Below, in pieces: positions 46,201 to 57,369 of a DNA stretch of 64,000 bases. Source of the stretch: Paraspadella gotoi (taxonomy: Eukaryota > Chaetognatha); contig CM119265.1 of NCBI GenBank assembly GCA_051294375.1, positions 11,223,818 to 11,287,817 of the forward strand, read 5' to 3'. The position numbers and the translations under genes are program-made. The notes beneath the pieces were generated by a model. The model was not told the origin of the DNA. It worked only from the letters and a program-made list of their open reading frames with translations, and made no database searches. Numbering within the stretch: position 1 is the first letter of the stretch; the number at the start of each line of letters is the position of its first letter.

Positions 46201-49200
46201 ATGAGACAAATGTTTTTTTCAAAAATTTAAATATTCAACTTTTTAATTAATTAAAAATCATTTTAGTGTACTAAATTTTAAAATATTTTTATAAAAATTG
46301 ATGATTTTCCCAAAAATGTTATTTTGATTTAGAGATATTTGGTTGATTGTTATGCCTTAAATTTCTTTTAAATGAAAAATAATAGGTTTAATAGATAGCT
46401 CTTGATCTCTAGTAGTAAATTGAGTTTGAATATAACTTTTTTTAAACAAGTTTAACCCAGATCAATTACAAAATTTATGGTTCTTCCCCACCAACAAATG
46501 AGCATCTGCTCTGCAAACACAACATCTCCCGAAAGAAAAACGAAAGAGGATCTCCTCCTCTTCCCCTCCCCTTTTCTTACCCCTCCCCTCCACTACCTCA
46601 GCACGCTGCCATGAGACAGAATCACCCACTTGACCAGACGAGGCGATGGCCGAAATAGCTGTCGGGTGATCAGTTGTTCCTGAAGCCCCACCCCTATGCT
46701 TGGGAGGCGGCGGAGAGTTGCGAGGCCTGTAGGGACGGCGAGTACTATACGGACTGCCACGCCCATGCTTGTGGCTAGCAGAACAAGCTCACTTGTGGTT
46801 GTTGGTGGGGAAAAACCATGAAGATTCCGGGTTCCATGCGGAACCATAAATTCTATCATGTAGTTTTTCCCCACCAACAATGAGCCTGTAACAAGACCAG
46901 GCGAAGGCCCGACAAAAACAAACAAAGTCGAGTTAGGTGGGGCACAGGAGGAAAACACCTCTGTACACCGAATGTATGCCAAAAAGACGAAGAAAAAAGG
47001 AGACCGAGCGTAAAGGCGCGAACAGAAGAAGTGATTGTCTCGTGGCATCGTGATGAGGGAGGGGAGGGGAAGAGGAGGAGATCCTCTTTCGTTTTTCTCT
47101 CGGGAGATGTTGCGTTTGCTGAGCAGATGCTCATTTGTTGGTGGGGAAGAATACATGATAGAATTAATTTTATTTTCAGTTACTCGTTTATTAAAGTTTA
47201 ATCAAGCTTTCTCAGTGTAGGCGATTGGTGGGTCCGGAGAAGAGCGGGAGTTTAACTTAGAGCTCTCTCTATACAAGCTTTCTCAGTGTTAGCGCGCTGG
47301 ATTTCAACGTTACAAAGAGGTTTCGGGTTCAAATCTGGCTGAACTTACTTTTTATCTTATGGCTTTCCGAAGGGGGAGTAGCCAACTAGCCATATGTGTA
47401 CTCAATATTAAAACAATAACTCTTTCAAATTATCATTTGTACTCGTGTTACAGAGCTTGCCGTCTCAGAAATTCGAGACGGATGCTACTGTACCTCTTTC
47501 ATTTCTTCTCAATGTAATATTCTATTATAGATATAGTACTATCTAGGAAAAAAGTATGATATTTTTAATAAAGGATATCTACTCGAAAACTTGTTTGATT
47601 TTAAATCTATATTGCTGTCCCATGACCAGAACTGGTTTTCCAGAGGTATTAGAGAGGCAATCTACATCAAAGCTCTCGAACCCTTTCTGAACCGTGATGG
47701 AGGACGATTCGACCTCCCTCCAAGCTATGATTCGCTTATCCAAATGGTGGTGGAACGCCCAGAGCCACCCCAACCGCACAATGATTCCCGTCCCCACTCA
47801 ACGGGTCAGGCGGAGGCCTCTCAGCAGGCAATGGACGTCCTATATCTTTCCCGAGCCTGTAGCAACTTGGCGCGACTCTCCTCTCGCCAAGCGTCGCCCA
47901 AAACGACAGCTACAGGAGGAGGGAGAGGAGTCTGTATCTTCTGTAGCAAAACAGGCCAGAACAGGCAACTGCCTGCCTCACCGTCAGGTGAGAGGAGGGC
48001 TGTCAGCAGGCTTATCAGGCCAAAGAGATATACGAGTAGCACTCGGCATTTTCTCAGGCGGATCTCTTCCGGATCCCAGCATGTCAAACTCTACAAGCAT
48101 ACCCTCGCAACCTTTGACAGGCCAATGACCCGACCTTATCGTCAACGTCCTCCATTTGCCCGGCCGGGGGGGGGCCAGCTCATTTTTGAGCTCTTTCTTT
48201 TACTTAATTTCATTTTTCTTCACTTATCTATCCCTCACCACTTACTTTTCTATTTCAAATTTCACTTTATTTCACTAACTTATTTATTTTCTGTTGTTAA
48301 TATTTAATTTCAGTTTATTAATTTATTGCACTTTATCTCTGTTGTACATTGCTAAATGTATTGTTTAAATTTTTGCTCTCTCTCTCTCTCCCACTCTCTT
48401 TCATTTTCACAAACTTACTTCTTCCCTCTCCTCACCTTCAGCTGTCCTCACATCTGACCACTGTCCCTTACCTTATTCTTTGTTGGAAACTCTCCTTCAA
48501 TTTCTCTCTCTATCTCTCTCTCTCTCTCTCAAAACTAACTTCAACAGAGACTTCAATATTGATTGTCAAAGCACTGATGAAGGCTCTAACTGAATGAGCC
48601 GAAACATGTCTGGCTAATTATGTCAAAAAAAAAAAATCGTTGTCAAACCAAAACTGTTTTTCTCCTAAATCTATATTAAATTTTTTTTCAGTAGCTTCCT
48701 TCCTTTTTTTTGTAGGTCAAATCGTTTAGAAGTTAGAGGCAAAAAAATATTGTTACTTCAAATGAAAAATGTTGAAAAAAATCAGATTTAGTTTTCTACC
48801 ATTTTTGGTATATAATTTTTTGTTTTTATTTCGAATAGTTATTTTTTTTAATTTTTTTTTAATTTGGCAATGCTAAAGGCCTTACACCTTTTTTTGGTTC
48901 AAAAAAGTAAGATTATAGCTTTCAGAAAAGAGGGAAAGATGTGCAACATCAACATCGGGGCTGAAAAAAATTGCGTTAAAGATGTGAAAAAATATTTCAC
49001 TTTCATACCTCAATTTGCTGTATGAGAGCATGTAGGCAGTATTCAATGCCGAGGAAGGGCATACCAAATATTGAGAATGTTTTACCTATGATTTGTATAC
49101 TTTTTATTGAATAAATGAATTATGTTATATACTTTTTTCCTAGATAGTAGGCTATATACACTAGGGTGGAGTGATGAAAAGATTGAGCGATGGAACAATG

Positions 49201-51289
49201 CTTTTTTGCTGCCTTTGTATATGTAATAAAAAATAATTAAGCCCCTTTGAAAAAAAAATTGTATAACAGTATCATTAATTGAATTTTTTTTATAGTAATA
49301 TCCTTATAAAAACATAAAATTTCAAAATCATATTTTTTTAGTCGCCGGAAAAAACTGAAAAACTTCTGTAAAATATGTTACATGATATTTTTAGGTTAAA
49401 GCTGCAAAAAATGACCAAAATGTTTCATCATATAATAGTTTTTATTACAAAACATAAAAAAGTGGAGAATTTGATCTTTTTTTTCTTTTTTGACGCTGAA
49501 GACATTGAAATTTTTAATAACATATTTTATATATGTGATCTAACTTTTTATGAAGAATCAGAATCTTTAATAAAAATTTTTAAAAAATTATTTTGAAAAT
49601 TTATGATTTTATATGGATATTACTATAAATATATTGTAATTAATGATATTGTTCCCCGAACAATATAAGCAAAATATTTTTTGTTCTCCTTAATCATACT
49701 ATCTCACGTCTAAATATCCTTGTTTGTTCACTCAAATAAGATTTATGTTCCCCAGTGCTCCACTCTAATATACACGAGATAAATGGACTGACTGAAAAGC
49801 TTCTTAATACTCATGCCCCTCGGCATCGTAATAAATTGTACGAATTGTTTTCTCTCAGAAACTCGTAGAGATCGCCTACTACAATATGGGGAGAGTGAGA
49901 CTTCAGTGGTCCAGGTTGTGGGCCATGGCGCTCGGTGATCACTTCAACAAAGTCGGTTGCAACCCCAACGAGGACGTCGCCTTCTTTGCCGTCGATTCCC
50001 TCCGCCAATTGTCAATGAAATTCATCGAAAAGGGAGAATTCGCGAATTTCCGGTCAGTTTGCGTTTCGTGAGATGTCGTTCTTGTTAAAGACCAAATATC
50101 TTATATCGATTAACATTAATTTTTTTTTAGGTTCCAAAAAGATTTTTTACGCCCATTTGAGCACATCATGAAGAAGAATCGTTCTCCGGCCATAAGGTGA
50201 TGACTCATTGTGGTTATACATATATTAATGAATTAGCTATTAATTGAACCACAAACAAACATTATCATTTACTAATGAAAAATATCAATATTAAACCTTC
50301 AGGGCAATAGAATGAAAATTTATCAAAAATTAATCAGAACACGACAATATGCAAATGAGTTAATTCACAATTAATCTGCTACATATATAGCAGAGTAAAT
50401 AGTGGTTCATTATTCTCCATTCTTCATAATAGTAAAATTTTAAATTTGTACTTGTTACTGTTTAGTTTTGTCCAGCTTATTTATTTTAAATTCCATCCAC
50501 TTCCCAGGGACATGGTTGTTCGGTGCGTCGCTCAGATGGTCAACTCCCGAGCCTCGAACATCCGCTCGGGTTGGAAGAACATATTCTCCGTGTTTCACTT
50601 GGCCGCCTCCGATCTTGATGAGAACATTGTTGAGTTGGCCTTCCAAACCACAGCAAATATTATTTGTGAGTTTTAGAGTGTGGTTCTCATTGCCGTTTTC
50701 ATTTGACCTTCCTCTCATCCCGATAGACAAATTTCTTGAATACTTTTTCCTCTTTTCCTCCTCACATTTTTTTCAGCCTCGATCTTCGAAAAGTACTTCA
50801 GCTCGACGATCGACTCGTTCCAAGACGCCGTCAAGTGCCTCTCGGAGTTCGCCTGCAACGCCGCATTTCCCGACACCAGCATGGAGGCCATCCGACTCAT
50901 TCGTAACTGCGCCCACTTTGTTGCCGAAAAGCCCGCCATGTTCCGAGAACACGCGGGTGAGTCAAGGATAAGTTAGGGCCTAAGACGGCGTTCCTTTCTT
51001 AACGATTGTCGTTCCCAGGCGACGACATCTCGATCCCCGAAGAGGATCGCGTCTGGGTTAAAGGATGGTTCCCTGTCTTGTTCGAGCTTTCCTGCGTCAT
51101 TAATAGGTAAACAAAAACAGTTTGTGCTAAGGTCGGAGACATCTCGGATCATGTCCCATTTTACTGTCCACACAGATGCAAACTGGACGTTCGCACGAGA
51201 GGCTTGACGGTCATGTTCGAAATCATCCGGACTTACGGCGACACTTTCCTCATCCACTGGTGGAAGGATCTTTTCAGAATCATTTTCAG
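43236..51289 (+). CDS. ARFGEF1/2: ARFGEF (BIG1/BIG2) block B: HDS1-HDS2 region, 9 exons
   Basis: Exons 43,236-43,461; 44,668-44,832; 45,383-45,492; 49,859-50,052; 50,131-50,196; 50,508-50,665; 50,777-50,956; 51,019-51,106; 51,176-51,289. Boundaries are AG/GT and all phases join. Landmarks are [121 protein letters not shown] and [16 protein letters not shown], nearly colinear with human BIG1/BIG2. Exon 1 starts exactly where block A exon 3 (ends 63,199, ...DAFVQ) stops; exon 9 ends AG, completed by block C at 30,927. Intron 3 (45,493-49,858) holds a foldback element, a DIRS-like unit and a Penelope fragment. No frameshift is seen. The order relative to blocks A and C is reversed in the window. 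Confidence 0.96.
43462..44667. repeat. Intron 1 of block B: repeated GAGCCGACGTCGTTCT family
   Basis: 43,768-43,870 starts 'taggagccgacgtcgttctt' and includes 'caaatctgactaccaaaca'. The unit recurs at 44,861-44,945 and 63,218-63,345, with a relative at 41,745-41,960. 44,240-44,460 ('ggtagtcagattcagg', 'attaacaatattggcatcat') recurs at 42,970-43,150 and 45,205-45,320. No exon in this stretch. Confidence 0.6.
46478..47165. mobile_element. Non-autonomous DIRS-like element with internal complementary region
   Basis: Inverted ends: 'ttcttccccaccaacaaatg' at the left and 'catttgttggtggggaagaa' at the right, each continuing about 110 bp with GCTCTGCAAACACAAC-type and CTCCTCCTCTTCCCC sequence. An internal region at 46,797-46,895 joins complements of both outer ends around a core reading CCGGGTTCCATGCGGAACC and CATAAATTCTATCATG. 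The same core occurs in the autonomous-type element at 56,294-56,386. No RT or recombinase is present; the 187-codon minus-strand frame covering it is probably incidental. Confidence 0.72.
47166..47601. other. Non-coding filler inside the foldback element
   Basis: Includes two 'caagctttctcagtg' phrases (47,203 and 47,274) and one tRNA-like fragment ('agcgcgctggatttcaacg' ... 'gggttcaaatctggctg', about 47,290-47,342) resembling an A/B-box layout. The right part (47,530-47,601) matches 51,990-52,060, the repeat into which the Penelope copy inserted. Confidence 0.45.
47614..48665 (+). mobile_element. 5'-truncated Penelope-like element (TSD TAAATCTATATT)
   Basis: Bounded by TAAATCTATATT at 47,602-47,613 and 48,666-48,677. 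It starts within the GIY-YIG domain: [20 protein letters not shown], then [20 protein letters not shown], reading on to about 47,780 before drifting out of frame. Next come the 3' region with GGCCAGCTCATTTTTGAGCT, CT microsatellites, a hammerhead-like motif (48,571-48,612) and the end 'aaatcgttgtcaaacc'. Close kin of the 21.7-24.7 kb element. Confidence 0.85.
48571..48612 (+). ncRNA. Hammerhead ribozyme-like motif
   Basis: CTGATGA, perfect stem GGCTC/GAGCC with a nine-base loop, GAAAC, ATGTCTG. Position relative to the element end is the same as in the other Penelope copies. Confidence 0.7.
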
Positions 51290-52130
51290 GTTCGCGTTTT
51301 TTCTCAACAGGAGATTCGCCGAGAAAATGAAATGGGTTCGAGTTCGAAGAATTTTTTATCTCTCCAGACGGGCAAAAGCCTGACTTGGGTGAGATGTTAA
51401 TTCGTTTCTGCTTCTTTTGACCGTAGTTGTCGTCATCGTGGTCGTCACGCTATTTTACTATTGGAAATAGCTCAAATGTGTAACCATAGGAAGCTAGAAA
51501 TTTAGATATGGCTTCTCATCATTGAGGTCTTTTAAATTGTTATGTTTCATATTCCTACACTCATTTGATTGTTTTATTTACAAAACAATTTTTATATATA
51601 TAGACGTTTTAACTGTTCATTGTTCACTGTTCAGCTCCCCAGCGGTTGTCCAGTTTCTCTCTATTTCTCTCTTTTTCTCGCTCTTAAAATTATATGTCGC
51701 GCTCTCTCTTTTTTTTTCCGTTGCAGCTTCTTCTGATTCATCTAAAAACGAGTTCGCTCTGCAGCGGCTGTCCAGCTTCTCTCTCTCTCTCACTCACTCA
51801 TACACTATCATCGCTGCAATGAATGACTATCAGCGCTGCAATGAATGACTATCACCGCTTCAATGAATGACTATCACCGCATTAATGAATGATTATCATC
51901 GCATCAATGGCTCATCGCATCAACGAATGACTATCATCGCATCAATCATTTGGTTATCATTGCATCAATAGTTGGTTATCATCGCATCTACTATCTAGGA
52001 AAAAAGTATATAACATTTTTAATAAAGGATATCTATTCGAAAACTTGTTTTATTTTTAAAAAATTAGAATGTTTTCGGATCTACATTGAATTTCTTTTCA
52101 GTAGCTTCCTTCCATTTTTTTGTGATTGCT
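51290..52130. repeat. Intron after block B: CT tracts and minisatellite
   Basis: 51,500-51,800 matches 59,820-60,020 (CT-rich, 'ctctgcagcggctgtccag'). 51,810-51,990 is the 'tatcatcgcatcaat' minisatellite on the same strand as 30,270-30,350. 51,990-52,125 is the repeat also seen at 47,540-47,613 and 48,666-48,710. No further ARFGEF exon appears before the DIRS element. Confidence 0.65.
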
Positions 52131-52294
52131 CATGGCTCCTCTCCACCACGTAGTTGCTCTTTTGTTCCAGATGTCGTGTTGTCCACAAGAAAGGACAAAA
52201 GAAAAAACGGAAAAGCAGGCTCCTCCTGCTCTTCCTCCTCCTCTCTTCCTCCTATCAGATACTAGCTCAGCGAAAGCAAACGCCACGAAATCAC

Positions 52295-53077
52295 TCAGTC
52301 CACAAGACCCATCTGAGAGAACTCCACGCCGACTCCCGACAGTAAAAACGGAAGAAGGTCTGTGCCCCAGACCAATCCCCTGCACGTAGAATGACGTCCA
52401 GATCCACGCCCTTGGCAAAAGCTTCCGATACAGCCATAGCGCGTGTCGAGCAGGGGGCGCGTTGATGTCCGCATCTCTAAAGATCGACTTGAGAATCGAT
52501 GAAAAACGTTGGAGAGATAATGGACCATAAGGTGGCGATGGAGAAGTAAAGAGGAAATCGTGCTGTGGTCGCAAATCCTGACGAACACGAAGCCAAAAAA
52601 CAAAGCTGAGACTGGGCAACGACTTGAGCATGCGTCTATCCAAACGAAAAGCAGGACAAGACGACGTATTCTGTCAGTCTGGACAGTTGAGAAGGCACAA
52701 AACGAACATGGTCAGCAGCCAAATCCATGTGACCAGATCCACAACAAAGTGAAACTAACTCTGAAGGCCTTCTTGCAGAGGCCATGGCAAGGAGGAAAAT
52801 TGTACTCCTCAAAAACATGAGCCGGAGAAATAGGTAGAGGCGAAATATCAAAAACTCGCAGAACTGCGGCGACACTCCAAGCCGGGAACATCCTGCGCGA
52901 AGGAGGGCGTTTCTGGAAGACACCCTTCAGCAAACGGCAGACCAAAGGATGTTGACCCACTGGAGAACCATCCACATGAGGCAAAGTTGCGGAGATTGCC
53001 GATCTGTGCAAATTCACTGTGCTATAAGACAGACCGTCGTCGCTGAGATGAGCGAGATACTCGAGAACGTCCTTCAA
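52295..53077 (-). pseudogene. DIRS tyrosine recombinase (frameshifted)
   Basis: Amino part at 53,077-52,712 (YSTVNLHRSAISATLPHVDG, a core-binding helix region). A frame change leads to LLAMASARRPSELVSL (first catalytic Arg, about 52,780). A further frame change leads to STRAMAVSEAFAKG (second catalytic Arg, about 52,443) and LRAGDWSGAQTFFRFYCRE (nucleophile Tyr, 52,342-52,344). Both Arg boxes and the Tyr are therefore present, split over three frames. This enzyme integrates the DIRS circle without target duplication. Confidence 0.82.
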
Positions 53078-53346
53078 GGCGCCTGATGTCCTCGAAGGCC
53101 CCTACGCTGAAGGAAGAGTCAAAGCATCGCCAGACCCTGTCGTAACGGGATCCTGTAGATCCCCCAGCTGTTGGAGATGAGAGAAAAAAACTGAGTTGTT
53201 AAGGTCTTGGAGACCGTGCGCCCTCCTATAATCCTCCAGACGACCAACTTGAGGCGATCCGAGAGCTTGGGAGGAGCATTCCGTGGCTTTGTCCAACACC
53301 AATCGACGAGACCACGGGAGACGAAAAACCTCCAACACCCGAAGAG

Positions 53347-54987
53347 TCAACAACAACGGAACCACTTCTGGGCTGGCCAAAAGGGCGTCACCAGAAGAAA
53401 TTCCCCTGGGCCCTCCTCAACTTGATGATCACCTTCGGGATCAATGGGAGAGGGGAAACACGTAAGCCCTGTCGAAAATCCAAACTTGACTGAGGGCATC
53501 CAGTCCGAGAGAATCCTCCTCCATCTTCCAAGAGAAGTAGCGAGGAACTTGACGGGAGAGCGCCGTCGCAATAGATCTATCGAGGCAAACCCAGACGCGT
53601 TGAAATCCGTCGAAAAACTTGGGGAGAGAGATGCCAATCCTGAACAGTCTTCCGCGTGATGCTGCATCCGCGATCAAATTCTCTTCCGAGGAAATGTGCG
53701 TCCCCACAATTGTAATCTGCAGAGACTGAGCAAGAAGGAGAGAATCCTGACAACTTGTGAAGATCCTGTGAGCGGCTGCAAGAGCGGCGGAGACAAACCA
53801 GAGACACTAAGCTGTCGGTCTCCACAAAGATTGCAGCCCTGGATCTCCCCGACCGAAGGAACGCAGGAACTTGAGCAGGACCATGAATTCCTTCACAGTT
53901 ATATGGAGATGGGCATCCACAACTTCCCAAATCCCCCGGTGAAGAGCCCCGCGAAACAGGAAGCCCCAACCTTCCTGGGAGGCATCTGTCGTCACTTCCG
54001 CTGTGCAAGAATCCGGGAGAACATCGGCGATCGGTGCAAAGCAATCCTGGATCTCGAGCTTTGACATCCAACGCAACTCCCTCCTCGCGCCTCCGGAAAG
54101 ACTGTCTTCCCCAAATCCTTCTCCGTGGAGTAGACACAATTGACGTCGCGTTGAATCCTTTGCCGCTCTGCAACGAATGAGCGGGACTGCTAAAGAGGCT
54201 GCGTCACAAGACCCAGCAGACGAAGAATTGAAGGGCTGATGGAGTGGGCTCTAGCAGGAGAAAGGCGGCCATCTCGCGAAGGGACAAAATCTTTGTCCAA
54301 GGAGCGCAACTCGATGAAGCGCCCGTCCCATTGGAGACCCAAGAACTGAAAAACTTGCGTCGGAACCAAACTTGACTTCTTGGGATGAATGATGAAGCCC
54401 GCATCTTCAAGAGTCGAAGAGCTGTGAGAGTGTTCACCAGACACTCCTCTTGCGAGGTCCCAGTATCAGAATATCGTCTATGTAGAAAAGGCACCTGATA
54501 CCCCTCTTCCGGAGCCAGGCGACTAAACGGCCGTGTCGTCTTGGTGAATAGCCAAGGACCGGTTGCCAAACCGAAAGGAAGGACTTGTACTGATAAACGC
54601 GCCTCTCCAAATGAAACCGACAAAACTTGCGATGATCCACATGAAGAGGCAAGTGGAGATAGGCGTCGCGAAGATCGATAGACGACGCCCAGTCCCCGGA
54701 AGAACCATCTTCCGAACATCTTGACAACCTTCCATCCGGAAGTAAGGAGGGACAATGAAGGACTTGTTGAGCTTCTTCAAATTTAGAATTGGCCTCCATC
54801 CCCCATCTTTTTGGGAACCAGAAAAATCTTGGAATAATACCCCGGAGAAGGCTCCACCTCCTCCACGGCACCCTTTTCCCAAAGCTGCCGCTATCTCGTC
54901 GTCGATGAGTGAGTCCTGTCCCCAAAAGAAGGGTGTCTCGTCCGAAGGGAGAGGCATTCTAGTAGGAATCCTGTTCGCTCTCTGCAA
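53347..54987 (-). pseudogene. DIRS reverse transcriptase and RNase H (frameshifted)
   Basis: RT: KDGGWRPILNLKKLNKSF near 54,800, SIDLRDAYLHLPLHVDHRKF, then PFGLATGPWLFTKTTRPFSR in another frame, and FYIDDILILGP back in the first (about 54,465). RNase H: VTTDASQEGWGFLF and AHLHITVKEFMVLLK at 54,139-53,990. Downstream, PRYFSWKMEEDSLGLDALS and FLLVTPFWPAQKWFRCC match the conserved tail seen after RNase H in DIRS proteins. The catalytic IDD box is intact but the reading frame breaks at least twice. Confidence 0.85.
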
Positions 54988-57027
54988 TGAGGAATCCTTT
55001 CACGTTTTTGTAGAAATGGAGAATCCTGTCCGACCAAATCCGCCCAAAAAGGGACGAAGTGCTGCAAGCGCCCTCCCACCGGGAAGTTGCGGAAGACGGG
55101 CCGGAGAAGACAAAATCGAGTCCTGGACAGCACATGGTCTTGATATCCAAAGTGGCCGGACGAGGCGACGGCCGAGGGGGCGTCATAGGAAGTCACTTGG
55201 AATCCTTCGACGCCGCCCCATCCCCCCTTTCCCGAACGCTAGAGGACGCGGACTTGCGATAAGGCTTGTAGAACCCCTGGACTTAGCAAAGAACCTCTTT
55301 CCGCGGAACTGCATTACTTCTTGGGGCGATAAGCTTGAGCCTTGAAAAGAGAGGAATGGATAGCGCGAGAAACCTCCGTCGATCGATTCCCAAAATAAAA
55401 ATCCACAGGAGGGGGAATTCCGTCAGCATAGCTTTAAGCTCCTTCGGAGAAGACTGCACTACCAAACGTCGAGATTCAGCCAAAGCTGAATTAAAAGAAA
55501 ACGCCACATTGAAGCTGCATCCTTGAGTGGAGCAGCCAAAGTCTCCAAATCCAAAATCAATTCGGGATCTGCGCCAGAAGCTTTGGAAGAGACCAATAAT
55601 AAATTTCAGGCCTTCTGCAGTGTGAAGGACAGAATGAGCTACGGCCTGCATCCCTCATAGCGCGAGCGAGCTGCTTGAAAAGAGCAGCCGATTTTGCGAT
55701 CCTTGAAACGGCATCAAATTGTGGCAGAGACACAAGTATCCTTCATGGGAGGTCCAAAATCAGAAGGAGAAGAAATCCATCAACCCATGCGAGCATAAAT
55801 AGATCTGCGTTGACCGGGCTCCCAACCCTTGGTGAGCGTCCGCGGAAGATCCAATAGAACGCAGCTCCTTCCATTGCTGACACACCCACTTCCGAAGGAA
55901 CTGATGCAGTTTTGCGTTTGGGAATAAAAGTCTCAAATCCGACTGGAGCAATCAGAAGTGGATGAGAGTTCGCCTTCCTCCGAACACGATAAATCATGTC
56001 CGGCGCAATAACATTTGGATGTTGATTGAGATGACCAATCCATATCCCGACTTAGGAAGAGCCGGGTTAGCATGACAAGCTCTGGCGCAGAAGCGCGGAC
56101 TTGATCACTGGAAACGAATCAGCAGAGCAGTAGAAGGTTGATGCGGAGATAAAAGTGAAATTCCAGGAGCCATGAACATCGTACATGAAAAGGAAAAGAA
56201 AAAAACTGATTAGATAAGCGCAACCAAAAAAGACAAAAAACCCCCGAAGCCGCCCTCCAACGCACCGGTGGTCGTCAGGGGGTGACGGCGGGAGACCACG
56301 TGGTGGAGAGGAGCCATGAAGAATCCCGGTTCCATTTGGAACCATAAATTCTATCATGTCGCTCCTCTCCACCACGTAGTTGCTCCAGTAACAGAGCGGG
56401 CGAGGATAAAAAACAAAAAAACAAGACAAAGTCGAATTGGTGGAGCGAAAATAATCGAAAAAATTTCACTAATGTATGCCAAAAGGGCAAATACACAAAA
56501 TAAAAATTTCAACTCACCGTTGCACGAAGCCATATCCGATCGCATGGAACGTTGAACTCCAACTGCTGCTGAAAAAAGGCGAATCCCGCCTGTATCATGC
56601 CAACTTGATTCGTTTCTTCTTCCGCTAAGAGCCGAGTCCTTTATAGGCGAATGCACCACGTCCTCTCCCCTACCACCATACGCCGATGTATAAGTCGGTG
56701 CACCGGCCTCGAGCCCACCAGGGACAAACCAGCGGCGGAGTCGCGGACCTCGGCGGCGCCCTAGCGGCAATGTTCACCTCAGGGGAGAAGCAGAGGCCGT
56801 TACGGAGGTGGAGGAGGTGGAGACAGCCCCCTAAAAACGTCGGGCGGCTCCGGAGTCAGACCCATTTCCGGGCCCGCTCGCTCGCTTTTGACCGCTTTTA
56901 CAGCGGGCTCGATTTCGGTTTGCGAGAACTCGGACATCTTGACAATAAACCGAAACCGACCTCGAGATTCACCCCAAACTGAATTGAAACAAATCTCGGA
57001 AGGGAAAATGAATTTCCGTAATATCAA
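54988..57027 (-). pseudogene. DIRS 5' region: RT leader and possible gag
   Basis: 55,196-54,990 contains GGRLQHFVPFWADLVGQDS, the typical DIRS stretch ahead of the RT. 56,000-55,280 holds several overlapping frames with low similarity to anything I can name, probably gag, broken by frameshifts. 56,294-56,386 is the internal complementary region. 56,400-57,027 has no convincing product. Confidence 0.5.
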
Positions 57028-57369
57028 ATTATTTCCAAAATAATTTCAAAAATTTCAAAAATTTCAATAAAATTTCAAACAATAATCAAATATTTCAAAT
57101 ATCAAACCTTGAACGACAAGTCGTGAACAAAAAAAGTGATTTCGTGGCGTTTGCTTTCGCTGAAGCTAGTATCTGAGAGAGGAAGGAGGAGGAGGAGAAG
57201 AGCAGGAGGAGCCTGCTTTCCGTTTTTTCTTTTGTCCTTTCTTGTGGACAACACGACATCTGGAACAAAAAGAGCAACTACGTGGTGGAGAGGAGCGACA
57301 TGATAGAACTTGAATGAGGATTGAACTCGTAAAATTAGGCATGTTATCATTTTACTATCGCAACATCGG

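Larger units (their letters stand above)
45545..49625. mobile_element. Foldback-type element, about 450-bp inverted arms
   Basis: 45,545-45,995 (from 'ttattaaagattctgattc' to 'cttttcatcactccaccct') is the reverse complement of 49,155-49,620. Between the arms lie a short non-repeated stretch, a DIRS-like unit (46,478-47,165), a Penelope fragment (47,614-48,665) and a repeat shared with 40.8-41.1 kb. No transposase is seen. It sits wholly inside the ARFGEF intron before the exon at 49,859. Confidence 0.65.
52131..57304 (-). mobile_element. DIRS-type tyrosine-recombinase retrotransposon
   Basis: About 5.2 kb with inverted ends: left 52,131-52,290 and right 57,120-57,304 share GTGGTGGAGAGGAGC, TTTTTCTTTTGTCC and a GGAGGAGG-rich block. 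An internal complementary region (56,294-56,386) joins the complements of both outer ends, as in DIRS-1, where it templates circle formation. On the minus strand lie, in order, a possible gag, RT, RNase H and tyrosine recombinase. I see no methyltransferase domain. Several frameshifts mark it as inactive, or carrying sequencing errors. It lies between ARFGEF blocks B and A. Confidence 0.88.

Noticed and set aside
46593-47156. A 187-codon minus-strand frame as a host gene
   Set aside because: It coincides with the inverted ends and internal complementary region of a DIRS-like mini-element, and its composition follows the repeat.
52760-55345. Plus-strand frames over the DIRS element (for example 54,755-55,345) as genes
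   Set aside because: The minus strand carries recognisable RT, RNase H and recombinase motifs; the plus frames are shadows.
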